Positions 1 through 8,155 of a DNA stretch of 26,126 bases are shown one piece after another (position 1 is the stretch's first letter; every line of letters begins with the position of its first letter). The stretch is from Coemansia sp. RSA 1804 (Eukaryota; Kickxellomycota; Kickxellomycetes; Kickxellales; Kickxellaceae), in assembly GCA_027578815.1 (NCBI GenBank), contig JANBTH010000216.1:1-26126 (forward strand), given 5' to 3'. The translations under genes were made by a program, and so were the position numbers. The notes under the pieces are model-generated. The model ran no database searches. It was not told the DNA's origin and saw nothing but the letters and a program-made list of their open reading frames with translations.

Positions 1-2119
1 GAGGCGCACCTGTTCTCCGACCAGGAGCGGCAGCAGCTGTCTGCATTCAGCGAGCTGGACCGGCACTCGCGGTACCTATTCACGCGCGTGTATATGCGGA
101 AGCGGGAGTGGCTCCGCGTTTCGGCCCTGGACTACGGCGGGAAGGAGGTCGTGGACCAGTCGTGCAAGTGCCTGGGGGCCAGGAAGCAGAACATGGATCC
201 GTTTTTTCTGACCGAGGCCGATATTCCCGACTGCGAAAAGGCGCTGGCGCTGCTGCTGATTCCAGAGCTCCGGGCCCTGGCAAAGTCCAGGGGGCTGAAG
301 CAGCTGTCGGGAAAGCCCAAGGAGGCCCTGTGCGCGATGATCATGAAGAGCACGAAGCAGCGGACGATAGTTTCGTTTTTCAAAAAGAACACCGAGTCCC
401 AGGCGCAGCGCACCGAGGGGCTGGTCAGCGAGATCATCGGGATCACCGGGCCCATGGTGTGTCTGAACCAGAGGGTTGCCGAGCTGTTTGAGCGGCTGCA
501 CATGGTGTTCTTCCGGTCGGCCGTGCATATCAACGGCGACAACACAATGAAGCTGGCTGTTCTGGCAACAACTGGCCAGATCCGGTTCCCAAAGTACACG
601 ATCATGCGGTCGTCGGATCTCTTTGTCTCTGCGCAGAACGTGATCGAGTACAAGGCGCTGGTGGAGATCGGTGCGGTCATGGCTGAGCTTGCTGCCTCGC
701 CCGTCAAGCTGATCGACGACCACAAGAGGGGCTGGGAGCTGTACTTGGCGCACCGCGAGAGCTGGACCAAGCACGTGGAGGCTCTGCTTAAAGATGGTGC
801 TGGCGGTGGGGGCGACACATCTCCTGGCCTTTGCAACAAAGATACAACTACTGATACCGAGCAGCTGGCAACGGAGTACTGGAGACGCCACTTCACGCCT
901 GGGTGGGCTCTGTCTCGAATAGTTGTGCGCGGCGCAAAGTTCGCAGCCACGCTGAAGCAGTACAAATCCGAGGAGGAGATCCTTATATCGCTGCTGTCGC
1001 AGAGAACGTACCAGCTGCACAAGCGCGGCGAGTGGTACGAGCGGCTCATCCTGCTGTACACGGCGCATCTGCGTCCCAAGCGGGCCAGGGGCGATAGCGA
1101 GGCGCAGGACCAGACGGTCTTGCTGCTGAAGCGGGCCCGCGAAACCTGCATCCGCGCAATCCAGGACCGCGACGTCAACACGATCTCGCTGCACGCGATA
1201 TCGAAGCAGCTCGGCGCCGTGGAGGAAAAGCTGGAGCTTGAGGAGCGGCTCCAGTTCAAGCATCCGCGCATCAGCGGCGACTGGCAGGCAGCCCCCGAGC
1301 GCACGTTCCATGGGGTCCGCATCAAGGACAACGCCCGACGCGGACCGAGTCTGTGGGATGGCGATGACCAGGTTCCCTGCTCGGTCGAGGAGCTCGCGCT
1401 GTGGCGGTACAGGGCGCTTGGCTTCCACGGCATCCACTCGGAGAACTCCATGGCCACCACGCTGTTCAGCCTGCTGTTCTGGGACATTATCTTCCACCCT
1501 GTCATGGGCGTCCTTGACACCGAGTACCAGTCGCATCCGCTTGACATGATGTCGGACGCCTTCTACACCAACCGCAAGCCGCTCATTGATCGGAGGCTTG
1601 AGCAGATCGCAGAGGGCGACCTGCTCCTCGGCTCAATCCAGGCGAACTACGACGCTGGGTTCGGTGCGGAATGCATTGGCGTGTCCTGGGACATCACGCT
1701 TGATGATCTGCTGACTGTTGCCCAGGTAAGTATCTCCAACCAAACGACCAACAAGAGGGTAGCCCTGCCTTGGTTGGCCTCTTTCAATGCTTGTCATCTC
1801 CACACTCCACATGTAAAGCACAAGAACAAGAAAAAAGAAATTAACAAGAAGAACGATGATGGGTTGTCCCATGTAGTATATCGGCGCCAAGGGACTAGAG
1901 GCGATTTGCAGGGCCCTCGCCAAGGAGTATCGGCTCAAGAGCAGCGGATTCCCGGATCTCTGTCTGTGGAACAAGAACACAAGAAAGGTGATGTTTGCCG
2001 AGGTCAAGAGTCCAAAGGACAAGCTCTCTGACACGCAGCGCGACTGGATCGACATTCTGCTGAAGAGCGGGGTCGAGGTAGAGGTCTGTCTTGTACGCGA
2101 AGGCGGTAATGGTGAGTGA
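1..2119 (+). CDS. FAN1: FAN1 structure-specific nuclease, 5'-truncated (two exons: 1-1725, 1877-2119)
   Basis: Fanconi-associated nuclease 1 cuts branched DNA (5' flaps) during interstrand-crosslink repair in the nucleus. The frame is open from base 1 with no start codon, so the N-terminus lies outside; 655 residues are visible. An SAP-like helical stretch (PELRALAKSRGLKQL) lies near residues 84-117 of the visible part, a TPR-like middle part follows (LLSQRTYQL, GEWYERL near 331-350), then VEELALWRYRALGFHGIHSE near 463-481. The C-terminal VRR-NUC fold carries the PD-(D/E)XK residues: Glu481 (IHSEN), Asp602 (GFPDL), Glu617 and Lys619 (EVK), then LSDTQ and VEVCLV, which ends the family. All catalytic residues are present, so the nuclease looks active. 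The exon junction lies between TVAQ and YIGAKG, phase 0. The simplest stop is TGA at 2117. A possible further intron at 2112-2163 would change the last residues (see findings). It is convergent with MED18, 46 bases apart. Confidence 0.95.
1726..1876 (+). other. FAN1 intron (151 bases)
   Basis: The donor is GTAAGT directly after codon CAG at 1723-1725, and the acceptor is TAG ending at 1876. A TTAAC branch-like motif lies about 35 bases before the acceptor. Reading through gives a frame that stops at 2031 with no VRR-NUC active site, whereas removal restores the GFPDL...EVK catalytic core in phase 0. That makes the boundaries firm. Confidence 0.93.
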
Positions 2120-2165
2120 AAGCCTGTTTCTGTTTCTGTTTCTGCTGCCGCAACCGCAGACAGGT

Positions 2166-2855
2166 CTAGCTGTACGGAACCTTGTTTTCCAGAAACGCGT
2201 GGTCCACAACAACTAGCTCCACGTAGTCGGCAAACATCCTCTTCAGCTCCTCAAGCTGCTCGCACAGGCGCGGCACCTGCTCCTGCGTCAGCGCGTCGGC
2301 TGCAATATGGACCAGCCAGTTGCCTGCCGGATCGACGGGCTGCGCCGACTGGATGTCGTTCTGCTCCTCGAGGCGGTAGATCTGGCTGACAACGATCTTG
2401 AACGTGTTGCGGTACAGGAACCAGTAGCCCTTGCGCACGAGCTCGGAATGGAACTTGTACCCGAGGAGGCTGAGGAACTGCGGCGCGTTCCCCGAGAACA
2501 CCTGTGCGTAGATAGCGGGCCGCACAGACGCGCCTCTTCCCGACCGGGGCTCGGGATGGCCGAGCAGGCACACCGTGTTCCTGCTCCTCCCGGCGCCCGT
2601 TGGGTCGTTTGGATCGAGCGCCATGCGCAGCCGAAGCACGTGGTCCTCCCTGCGTAGCGGGCCGATCGGCGTCTCCACGCACGGAACGCAGCTGATCTCG
2701 TGGTGCATCTCGCTGTGCGCCGACTCCGTGTCTCCGCAGATCGCCTCCAGCCGTGTGCGGAACATCGGTTCGTTGCCCTTTGTCAGCAAGCCGTGAAGAC
2801 TGCACTCGTAATGCATGGGCATCCCAGCTCCCGCGTGCTTCTTGCCTGTCGCCAT
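2166..2855 (-). CDS. MED18: Mediator complex subunit 18 (head module)
   Basis: Med18 (yeast Srb5) belongs to the Mediator head module. It pairs with Med20 and contacts RNA polymerase II during initiation in the nucleus. The 229-residue product has the family layout: an N-terminal strand with LHGLL (20-24), then RLEAICG (35-41), the position of the RLRGLCD-type motif in animals. The diagnostic C-terminal segment is GYKFHSELVRKGYWF (132-146) followed by FKIVVSQIYRL (152-162), matching the family's Gly-aromatic...KG...F, MKI.V.KI.RI pattern. Length is close to the roughly 208-residue human protein. The start is the first ATG (2853-2855); Met12 is a possible alternative. The gene is uninterrupted. 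It is convergent with FAN1 and divergent from the LOG gene, 1.5 kb away. Confidence 0.9.
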   Translation of the reverse strand: MATGKKHAGAGMPMHYECSLHGLLTKGNEPMFRTRLEAICGDTESAHSEMHHEISCVPCVETPIGPLRREDHVLRLRMALDPNDPTGAGRSRNTVCLLGHPEPRSGRGASVRPAIYAQVFSGNAPQFLSLLGYKFHSELVRKGYWFLYRNTFKIVVSQIYRLEEQNDIQSAQPVDPAGNWLVHIAADALTQEQVPRLCEQLEELKRMFADYVELVVVDHAFLENKVPYS

Positions 2856-4357
2856 TTCTCCTTCCCCCTGCTGTTTATTCAGTGTGGTCCCCGCCTGTCG
2901 AGAGTATGTAGGCTACAGAGGTGCAATGAAAATAAAATAAAATAAAAGAGACTGTCCAAACGCTGCCATTACAAAAGTCAATGGCTTAAAGAAAAGTCAG
3001 GAAACCAAAAGAGTGGGCAGCACCAACAGATCAGTCCTTTGATTCTCCGGGCGTGATTGCTGATGGGTATGGGCAGCGCAGTATGATTCTCTTTAAAGAC
3101 ACTTTCCAAAGCCTACACATTTGCATATGTATTTTTTATTTCTTTCTTCAGCCTTAATTATTACGACGCAGTGGCAAGAGTAATGCAAGTAGAAACCCTT
3201 TTCGAGCAAACACCGATAGCTTAATAAAACCACTGTTTTTTTAGCTGCATTGCTGAGACCGAAGCAACAATAACAATACTAGTCTAATGACCACAGCGCA
3301 CACACATCAACATTCGTGCACATGTACATTAATTGCTTCACACACGGTGTGTGCATATTGAATAGATAAATGACACATATTTCTTTACAATAGATGGAGA
3401 AACCCCACCACATCTATTCTTTTTCTGAAAATGATTGTAGACGACGTGTAAACGACGTCCTTGCTCAATAAATTTTTGTCTTTTTCCCCTGTCATTGCTT
3501 TCCAACTCATGACCCCCATGTTGAGTTTCTGCTAATATTTCATATTGCAAACATACGCCAAATATTACGTTTGAATAGAATCATTATGCCTGGAAGGTCT
3601 AATTGCAAAAGCTGCAAACATGTGGGATCCTGGAAATAGAACCACTCTCTGACATTTGTAGGCGGGGCCAGTATGCAAAAAGAAAAATGGCGGCATAGAG
3701 ACCTTATACATTTCTGGCAGAGAGAAACCGCAGGTCCCAATTGCAATTGTTATCATTCAAATAGACAAGTTGGCAACCTTGTGCATAATAAGTGCTTTTT
3801 GTATGGAGAGAATGGTTTGTTGTTTCTTTCCATATAGCAGTGCTGATAAATGAACTAAGGAGCAAACGAAAAAAGGAATGGTAACTGCTGGCCAAGGCTG
3901 TTTTGCTGCACAAAGAATTTTCTTTCTTATCTTTCCCCCCTTCAATTCCGGACATGGTCGCTTCCACACTGCCTTTAAGGATACAGACAGCTCGTCATGT
4001 TTTTTCCGGTTGGGCTTTTGTGACTTTTTGTTCTATTAAAAGAAAACATGACATGGAAAACCGCTGGCCGAATTTCTATTTGCTCTTCCATTAGTTCTGT
4101 ACAACCACCATCCGCACCTTTCTCAGAAACATAAATCCGTTTTGTAGAAAATAACAGAGTAGTTTTTATTTGAATTTTTTCCTTTCAAAACTCTGTTTAA
4201 GAAAAAAGGTAGGAGGACCTCCCATCCATCCATACACTGGTTCTTTTCTTCCAAAACCCACATTGCTAACATTTTGTCTATCACTTGAAAGCATATATAT
4301 AGTTTCTATTGTCTCACAATTGACCCACCAACCATTGTATCTCAACATTAAGGAATA
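2856..4357. other. Divergent intergenic region MED18/LOG, no gene seen
   Basis: About 1.5 kb of AT-rich DNA must hold both promoters. I see a short (AAAAT)n run at about 2929-2947, a small perfect inverted repeat (CACACAC/GTGTGTG) at 3339-3353, and a TATA run before LOG. No reading frame with recognisable protein character is present. No tRNA-type A/B boxes or snRNA-like sequence were recognised on either strand. Confidence 0.6.
4294..4301 (+). promoter_or_regulatory. Candidate TATA box for the LOG gene
   Basis: A TATATATA run lies about 57 bases before the ATG at 4358, in the usual position for a fungal TATA element with a short leader. It was identified only by sequence and position. Confidence 0.5.
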
Positions 4358-4969
4358 ATGGCGACACCTAACAACAACAGCAGACTTGTCTGCGTATTCT
4401 GCGCTTCGCACGACAGCAAAGACAACGACCACAACGAAGCAGCCGAGGCACTTGGGCGCGAGATAACCAAGGCGGGGTACGGACTGGTGTACGGTGGCGG
4501 AGGAAAGGGGCTTATGGGCCGGGTGGCAAACTCGGTCAAGAACAGCGGCGGCGACGTGCTTGGGATAATGCCGCGTGCGCTGACCAGCGTCGAGGGCTGC
4601 GACATCAACATTGGGCGCGTGGTCATGGTTGACAGCATGCACGAGCGCAAGACGATGATGAGCGAGAGCGCAACCGCCTTCATTGCGCTGCCCGGCGGTC
4701 TGGGCACGCTGGAGGAGCTGCTCGAGATCAGCACATGGTCGCTTCTCTCAATCCACTCAAAGCCCGTCATCGTCGTCAACACAAACGGCTACTACTCCGC
4801 CCTGGGCGACCTGCTTGACAAGGCTGTCGAGTCCGGCTTTATGAAGCAGGAAAACAGGGATATCCTAAAGTTCTGCGGCACGCCCGAGGAGGCTGTTGCT
4901 GCTATCAAAAACTACAGCGCACCGTCCAAGCGCTTTGACCTGAACTGGTCGTCGGGTGCTCCAATGTAA
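4358..4969 (+). CDS. LOG-family cytokinin riboside 5'-monophosphate phosphoribohydrolase-like protein
   Basis: LOG enzymes hydrolyse nucleoside 5'-monophosphates (cytokinin ribotides, in some members AMP) to free base plus ribose 5-phosphate; they are cytosolic Rossmann-fold proteins. The 203-residue product is full length for the family (about 190-220). It shows VCVFCASHDS near the N-terminus, the glycine-rich YGGGGKGLMG (45-54), the MHERK motif with Arg97/Lys98, and the signature PGGLGTLEE (112-120). Arg97 and Glu120 correspond to the catalytic pair of the family, so the site looks intact. No signal peptide is seen. It has a single exon, with ATG at 4358 preceded by a TATA run. An AATAAA lies 63 bases after the stop. 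It is convergent with MSP1. Whether it makes cytokinin or only recycles AMP cannot be told from sequence. The old annotation 'lysine decarboxylase' for this family is misleading. Confidence 0.93.
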   Translation: MATPNNNSRLVCVFCASHDSKDNDHNEAAEALGREITKAGYGLVYGGGGKGLMGRVANSVKNSGGDVLGIMPRALTSVEGCDINIGRVVMVDSMHERKTMMSESATAFIALPGGLGTLEELLEISTWSLLSIHSKPVIVVNTNGYYSALGDLLDKAVESGFMKQENRDILKFCGTPEEAVAAIKNYSAPSKRFDLNWSSGAPM

Positions 4970-5031
4970 TGCACATCTATAGGAACACACTCATTTTGCA
5001 TATATACTTTCTCCTTTTTGTAACCATGAAG

Positions 5032-5037
5032 AATAAA
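5032..5037 (+). terminator. Candidate polyadenylation signal of the LOG gene
   Basis: AATAAA lies 63 bases after the LOG stop codon and 50 bases before the convergent MSP1 stop. The two transcripts therefore probably share or overlap their 3' ends. Confidence 0.45.
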
Positions 5038-5086
5038 TAGCAATGAATTCTAAGTAACAGAGAGGGCTTGTGCTTTTCTTTCCAAG

Positions 5087-6247
5087 CTAGTCTAGAACAC
5101 TGTTGTGGTTCAATGAGGAAAGCATTTCGTTCAGATTGTATGCCTGGCCAAGCGAGTGCAGATGCGCCCTGCTGGGGATCTCAAAGTCCTCAAGGGAAAG
5201 CGGCCGCAATGCAATATCATCCCTGACTGGTCTGCCCAAGCTGTCGCTGTCGCTGTTGTCGTCGCTCTGCTGTCGAAGCAGCTCCTTGTTTGGCCGCTGC
5301 AGCTCAACCGGGTTCGCGCGGATATACTCACGGAGCGGTTTGATCGCAGCGTTTCTGCACATCTCCTTGAGATCGCTACCGGACATGCCGTTTGTATTAG
5401 CAACGAGCTTCTCAAGCGCAAAGCCCTGCTCCAGCCTGACGTTGCTGAGCATTATGTCGAGGATCTGGCGGCGCTGCTCAGCACCTGGGGGCTTTATGTA
5501 AAGACGCTTTGGCATGCGGCGCAGAATAGCCGCGTCAATGTCGTTTGGTCGGTTGGTCGCCCCAAGCACAACCACGCGCATCGCATCTGTGGACGTAAGG
5601 CCGTCCCAGAGCGTCATGAACTCGGCCTTCATAGTCGAGCTCACCTCGTGCTCGGTCGTTCCCCTGGTGCGCAGGAATGCGTCGATCTCGTCAATAAATA
5701 TTATCGCAGGCTGGAGCTTCTCTGCAAGCGAAAACACTGCGCGGATCAGACGGTTGGACTCGCCAAACCATTTGTCCTGGAGCGTCGAGAGGTGGAGGTT
5801 GATAAACACTGCGCCCGACTCCCTTGCCAGCGCCTTGGCCATCATTGTTTTGCCGCAGCCGGGCGGGCCGTAGAGCAGAATGCCCTTGGGCGACCCCAGC
5901 AGCCCCGATGCGCTAGTGAATATCTCGGGGTGGTTTAGCGGGTATATCACAGACTCGTTGAGATCCTGTATTATGTCGCCAAGCCCGCCGATGTGCGCAA
6001 AGTCCACAGACACGTCCTCTGGCAGAATCACCTCGCTCATTATCGTGTTCTCATGCGTGTTAAGCTTGAGGTTCCCGATGTTCAGCCGCTTTGCAACCGA
6101 CCTGCTGCGCTCCATTTGCTCATGGTTATCGGGCTCCCCAAGAGAGGCGGTATACCGCGACAGAGCGTACTTGATTCCATAGTACGTCAGTATCTGTGTA
6201 GTCACAACGAAGACTATGTCGAGCGCCTTTCGTGCCGTTGATTGCAT
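5087..6247 (-). CDS. MSP1: Msp1/ATAD1 AAA ATPase, outer mitochondrial membrane extractase
   Basis: Msp1 is a membrane-anchored AAA ATPase that pulls mislocalised tail-anchored proteins from the outer mitochondrial (and peroxisomal) membrane. The first ATG of the frame is at 6245-6247, giving 386 residues; the frame extends 13 codons further but begins with TTG, so I reject that extension. A single N-terminal membrane helix lies at about 8-28, followed by a linker with the Msp1-type ENTIMSEVILPEDVSVDF. The AAA core has Walker A GPPGCGKT (127-134), pore loop KWFGES (159-164), Walker B IIFIDE (182-187), sensor-1 ATN (230-232), arginine fingers R243/R244 (LRRMPKR) and GSDLKE (290-295). All catalytic residues are intact. 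The C-terminal 25 residues after DFEIPS are longer than in yeast. A TATTATA-like element lies about 45 bases upstream. It is convergent with LOG. Confidence 0.95.
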   Translation of the reverse strand: MQSTARKALDIVFVVTTQILTYYGIKYALSRYTASLGEPDNHEQMERSRSVAKRLNIGNLKLNTHENTIMSEVILPEDVSVDFAHIGGLGDIIQDLNESVIYPLNHPEIFTSASGLLGSPKGILLYGPPGCGKTMMAKALARESGAVFINLHLSTLQDKWFGESNRLIRAVFSLAEKLQPAIIFIDEIDAFLRTRGTTEHEVSSTMKAEFMTLWDGLTSTDAMRVVVLGATNRPNDIDAAILRRMPKRLYIKPPGAEQRRQILDIMLSNVRLEQGFALEKLVANTNGMSGSDLKEMCRNAAIKPLREYIRANPVELQRPNKELLRQQSDDNSDSDSLGRPVRDDIALRPLSLEDFEIPSRAHLHSLGQAYNLNEMLSSLNHNSVLD

Positions 6248-6785
6248 TTTGCTCTTAAAATATGTGTAAATAGCGGAATCAAACAAAATATAATAAATGA
6301 AGTCAATGTAATTGTAGTCGGCCTGATAAAAAGAGCAAGAAATGGGAAAGCAAAAGCAAAACCAATATCGTCCTTTTTTTCACAAGCACCGATATTTTTT
6401 TGGGGATGAAGAAAAAGCTAGCAAAAAAACAGATTTCTGTAAGCTTTTTTTTCAGCGCTCAGCAAATCAGATAAAAATGCACTATAAAAACGGATGGAAT
6501 ACGAAAAGGTATTTTAATGTGGATGGATTCTCTCTTGTTCAAAATCTCCACATGTTACGCTTTTAGCTCTTGCATAGAAACACCAGCACTAGCCAGCACA
6601 GCCCCTTAGCCCTAAATCTGAGCGTACCAATGTTTCCAGAGTGCTTGCTAGTCCACAAAAAGAGCAGCAATTGCTTGCTTGACTTGCGTATCTGTTGTCT
6701 GTTGTTTTACTTTTTTTTTATTGAAAATTAACTAACAGTGGCAATGGCTAAATAAAGTATACTACTGTCTAACCGCCCAGAGAGA

Positions 6786-6795
6786 TATATATAAA
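6786..6795 (+). promoter_or_regulatory. Candidate TATA box, possibly for the long leader of the ankyrin-DIL gene
   Basis: TATATATAAA stands about 1.36 kb before the ankyrin-DIL ATG, in a region otherwise without genes. It could drive a long (perhaps spliced) leader or an unrecognised non-coding transcript, or it may be chance in AT-rich DNA. Confidence 0.25.
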
Positions 6796-7739
6796 TGCAC
6801 TCTAATCCTAGACTTGCCAGCCAGCAGCAAGTGTGGTAGCTATTTCTCTATAAAAATACACCTATACAGCACCAGCTTTTATCCTGGCTGGGCTCCATAT
6901 GAACCAACGGTTCCAGCGATCAGTAGTAGTAGCTATGTGTCCAGCCCGGTCTTATTTAATGAAGCCTCGATGTTGAAAATGTTTCCCCGCACACCTTGTT
7001 CACCATACCACTTCTTCTTTTGCTCCATCTCATCCCCCACATGCCGCCATATAGTTATTTATTTTCTTTTAACAGCTTACCCGTATATTGTCCGCCATAT
7101 TGTTTTTTTCTTCTATCTAGTAGTATACGCAAGACAGGAGGGATACGTACGAGAGTGAGCAAACGGGTAACAATAGCCAGACTGTCCTTTGCTTTTGCTG
7201 CATTAATTATCGGTTTTTAATTGCTCTTTCTCTATTGTCACAGTCTAATGTCTATTTCTCCGACTCTAAACGAGATATCCCCAGTTTCATTGTTTACTCG
7301 CACGCCTCCCCCATTATCGGTTATTCAAATAGAGTAAAAAGGGGAGAGCTCTAGTCAAACGTAAGAATGCGTCCGGTTATGATCCAGCAAGCCATAGTGA
7401 AGCACAGATGCATCAGCAAACAAGACACCGTCCCAGATTCAGGTCAGAAAAGGGGGGCTGGTATTGCAAGTAGCTCCGCACAATAGTACTTCTTTAGCTG
7501 AATGAAGGAGAAGTGCTTTCTTTGTCTTGTGATAACTCTGTTTGTCCCATGGGGATTGCCTATTTTTCTCATGAAAAGGCTATTATTTCGCTCAGCCAGC
7601 GCTGCACTCTTCGTTTCCTGAACAAGCAGGCTTGTTTATTATGTGTCTTTTTCATCCAGCTTGACTGCCAACAAGCACATTGTATTGTCAAACAAAAAAA
7701 CAGAGCAATGTGCGCAAAGGCTGTGCTTCTTTTGCTTGT

Positions 7740-8155
7740 TGCTCACATGGATTTTAATGTTGTCCTCCCTCCCTCGTTCATCCCTCTCGCTGCCAATGCT
7801 TCTTTTCAAGGTCAAGCGTTGATAAACTACTGCCTTTGGCTTCGGAGCTTGGTCATTTTCTATTTATACTTTTTGCATGTGTTCTGCATGTTGTGGTCTT
7901 GTTTTTCTCTCTCTTCTCGTTCCTTCTCCCCCTTGGATCTGTCTTTATTTTGTTCTTCCATCCTCTTCTCTTCTTGCTTGCTTCATTTGTTTATGCCAAC
8001 AGCTAATTCTCCTTTCTTTGCACGCATTTATTTTTCTCTCTCATTCATTCTTTCTATTTTTACTGTTGCCTTCATTAGGAAGCACGCCCTGTTCTTCTCC
8101 TGCGTAGAATTCCTTTCCATCCTGTACACACAAATAATTTAACCCACCCCCCAAA
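7740..8155 (+). promoter_or_regulatory. Pyrimidine-rich tract directly before the ankyrin-DIL start
   Basis: Roughly 400 bases of the plus strand are dominated by T and C, with runs such as TTTTTCTCTCTCTTCTCG and CTTCTTGCTTGCTT, ending at CCCACCCCCCAAAATG. Pyrimidine-rich coding strands just upstream of the start are typical of fungal promoters and leaders. The length here is unusual within the window. Confidence 0.5.

Larger units (their letters stand above)
6248..8155. other. Divergent intergenic region MSP1/ankyrin-DIL, no gene seen
   Basis: About 1.9 kb separates two divergent starts. The left third is A/T-rich (MSP1 promoter side). A strong TATA run occurs at 6786-6795, far from the next ATG. 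From about 7740 to 8155 the plus strand becomes strongly pyrimidine-rich (TTC/CTT/CTC repeats), as expected of a long fungal leader or promoter tract. A CTTCATTAG acceptor-like motif near 8070-8078 could end a leader intron. Long frames here begin with non-ATG codons and translate to Leu/Phe/Ser-rich composition typical of the skew. No RNA gene was recognised. Confidence 0.55.

Noticed and set aside
76..1536. Two long minus-strand frames (471 and 486 codons) over FAN1
   Set aside because: They are shadows of the GC-rich FAN1 reading frame. The plus strand shows full homology and catalytic motifs, while the minus frames have no family character.
6248..6286. 13-codon N-terminal extension of Msp1
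   Set aside because: It opens with TTG. The ATG at 6247 places the membrane helix at residues 8-28, as in known Msp1.
7513..8142. 209-codon open frame on the plus strand
   Set aside because: It begins with GTG, is Leu/Phe/Ser/Cys-rich because the strand is pyrimidine-rich, has no domain character, and ends just before a proven gene start, so it is leader or promoter DNA.
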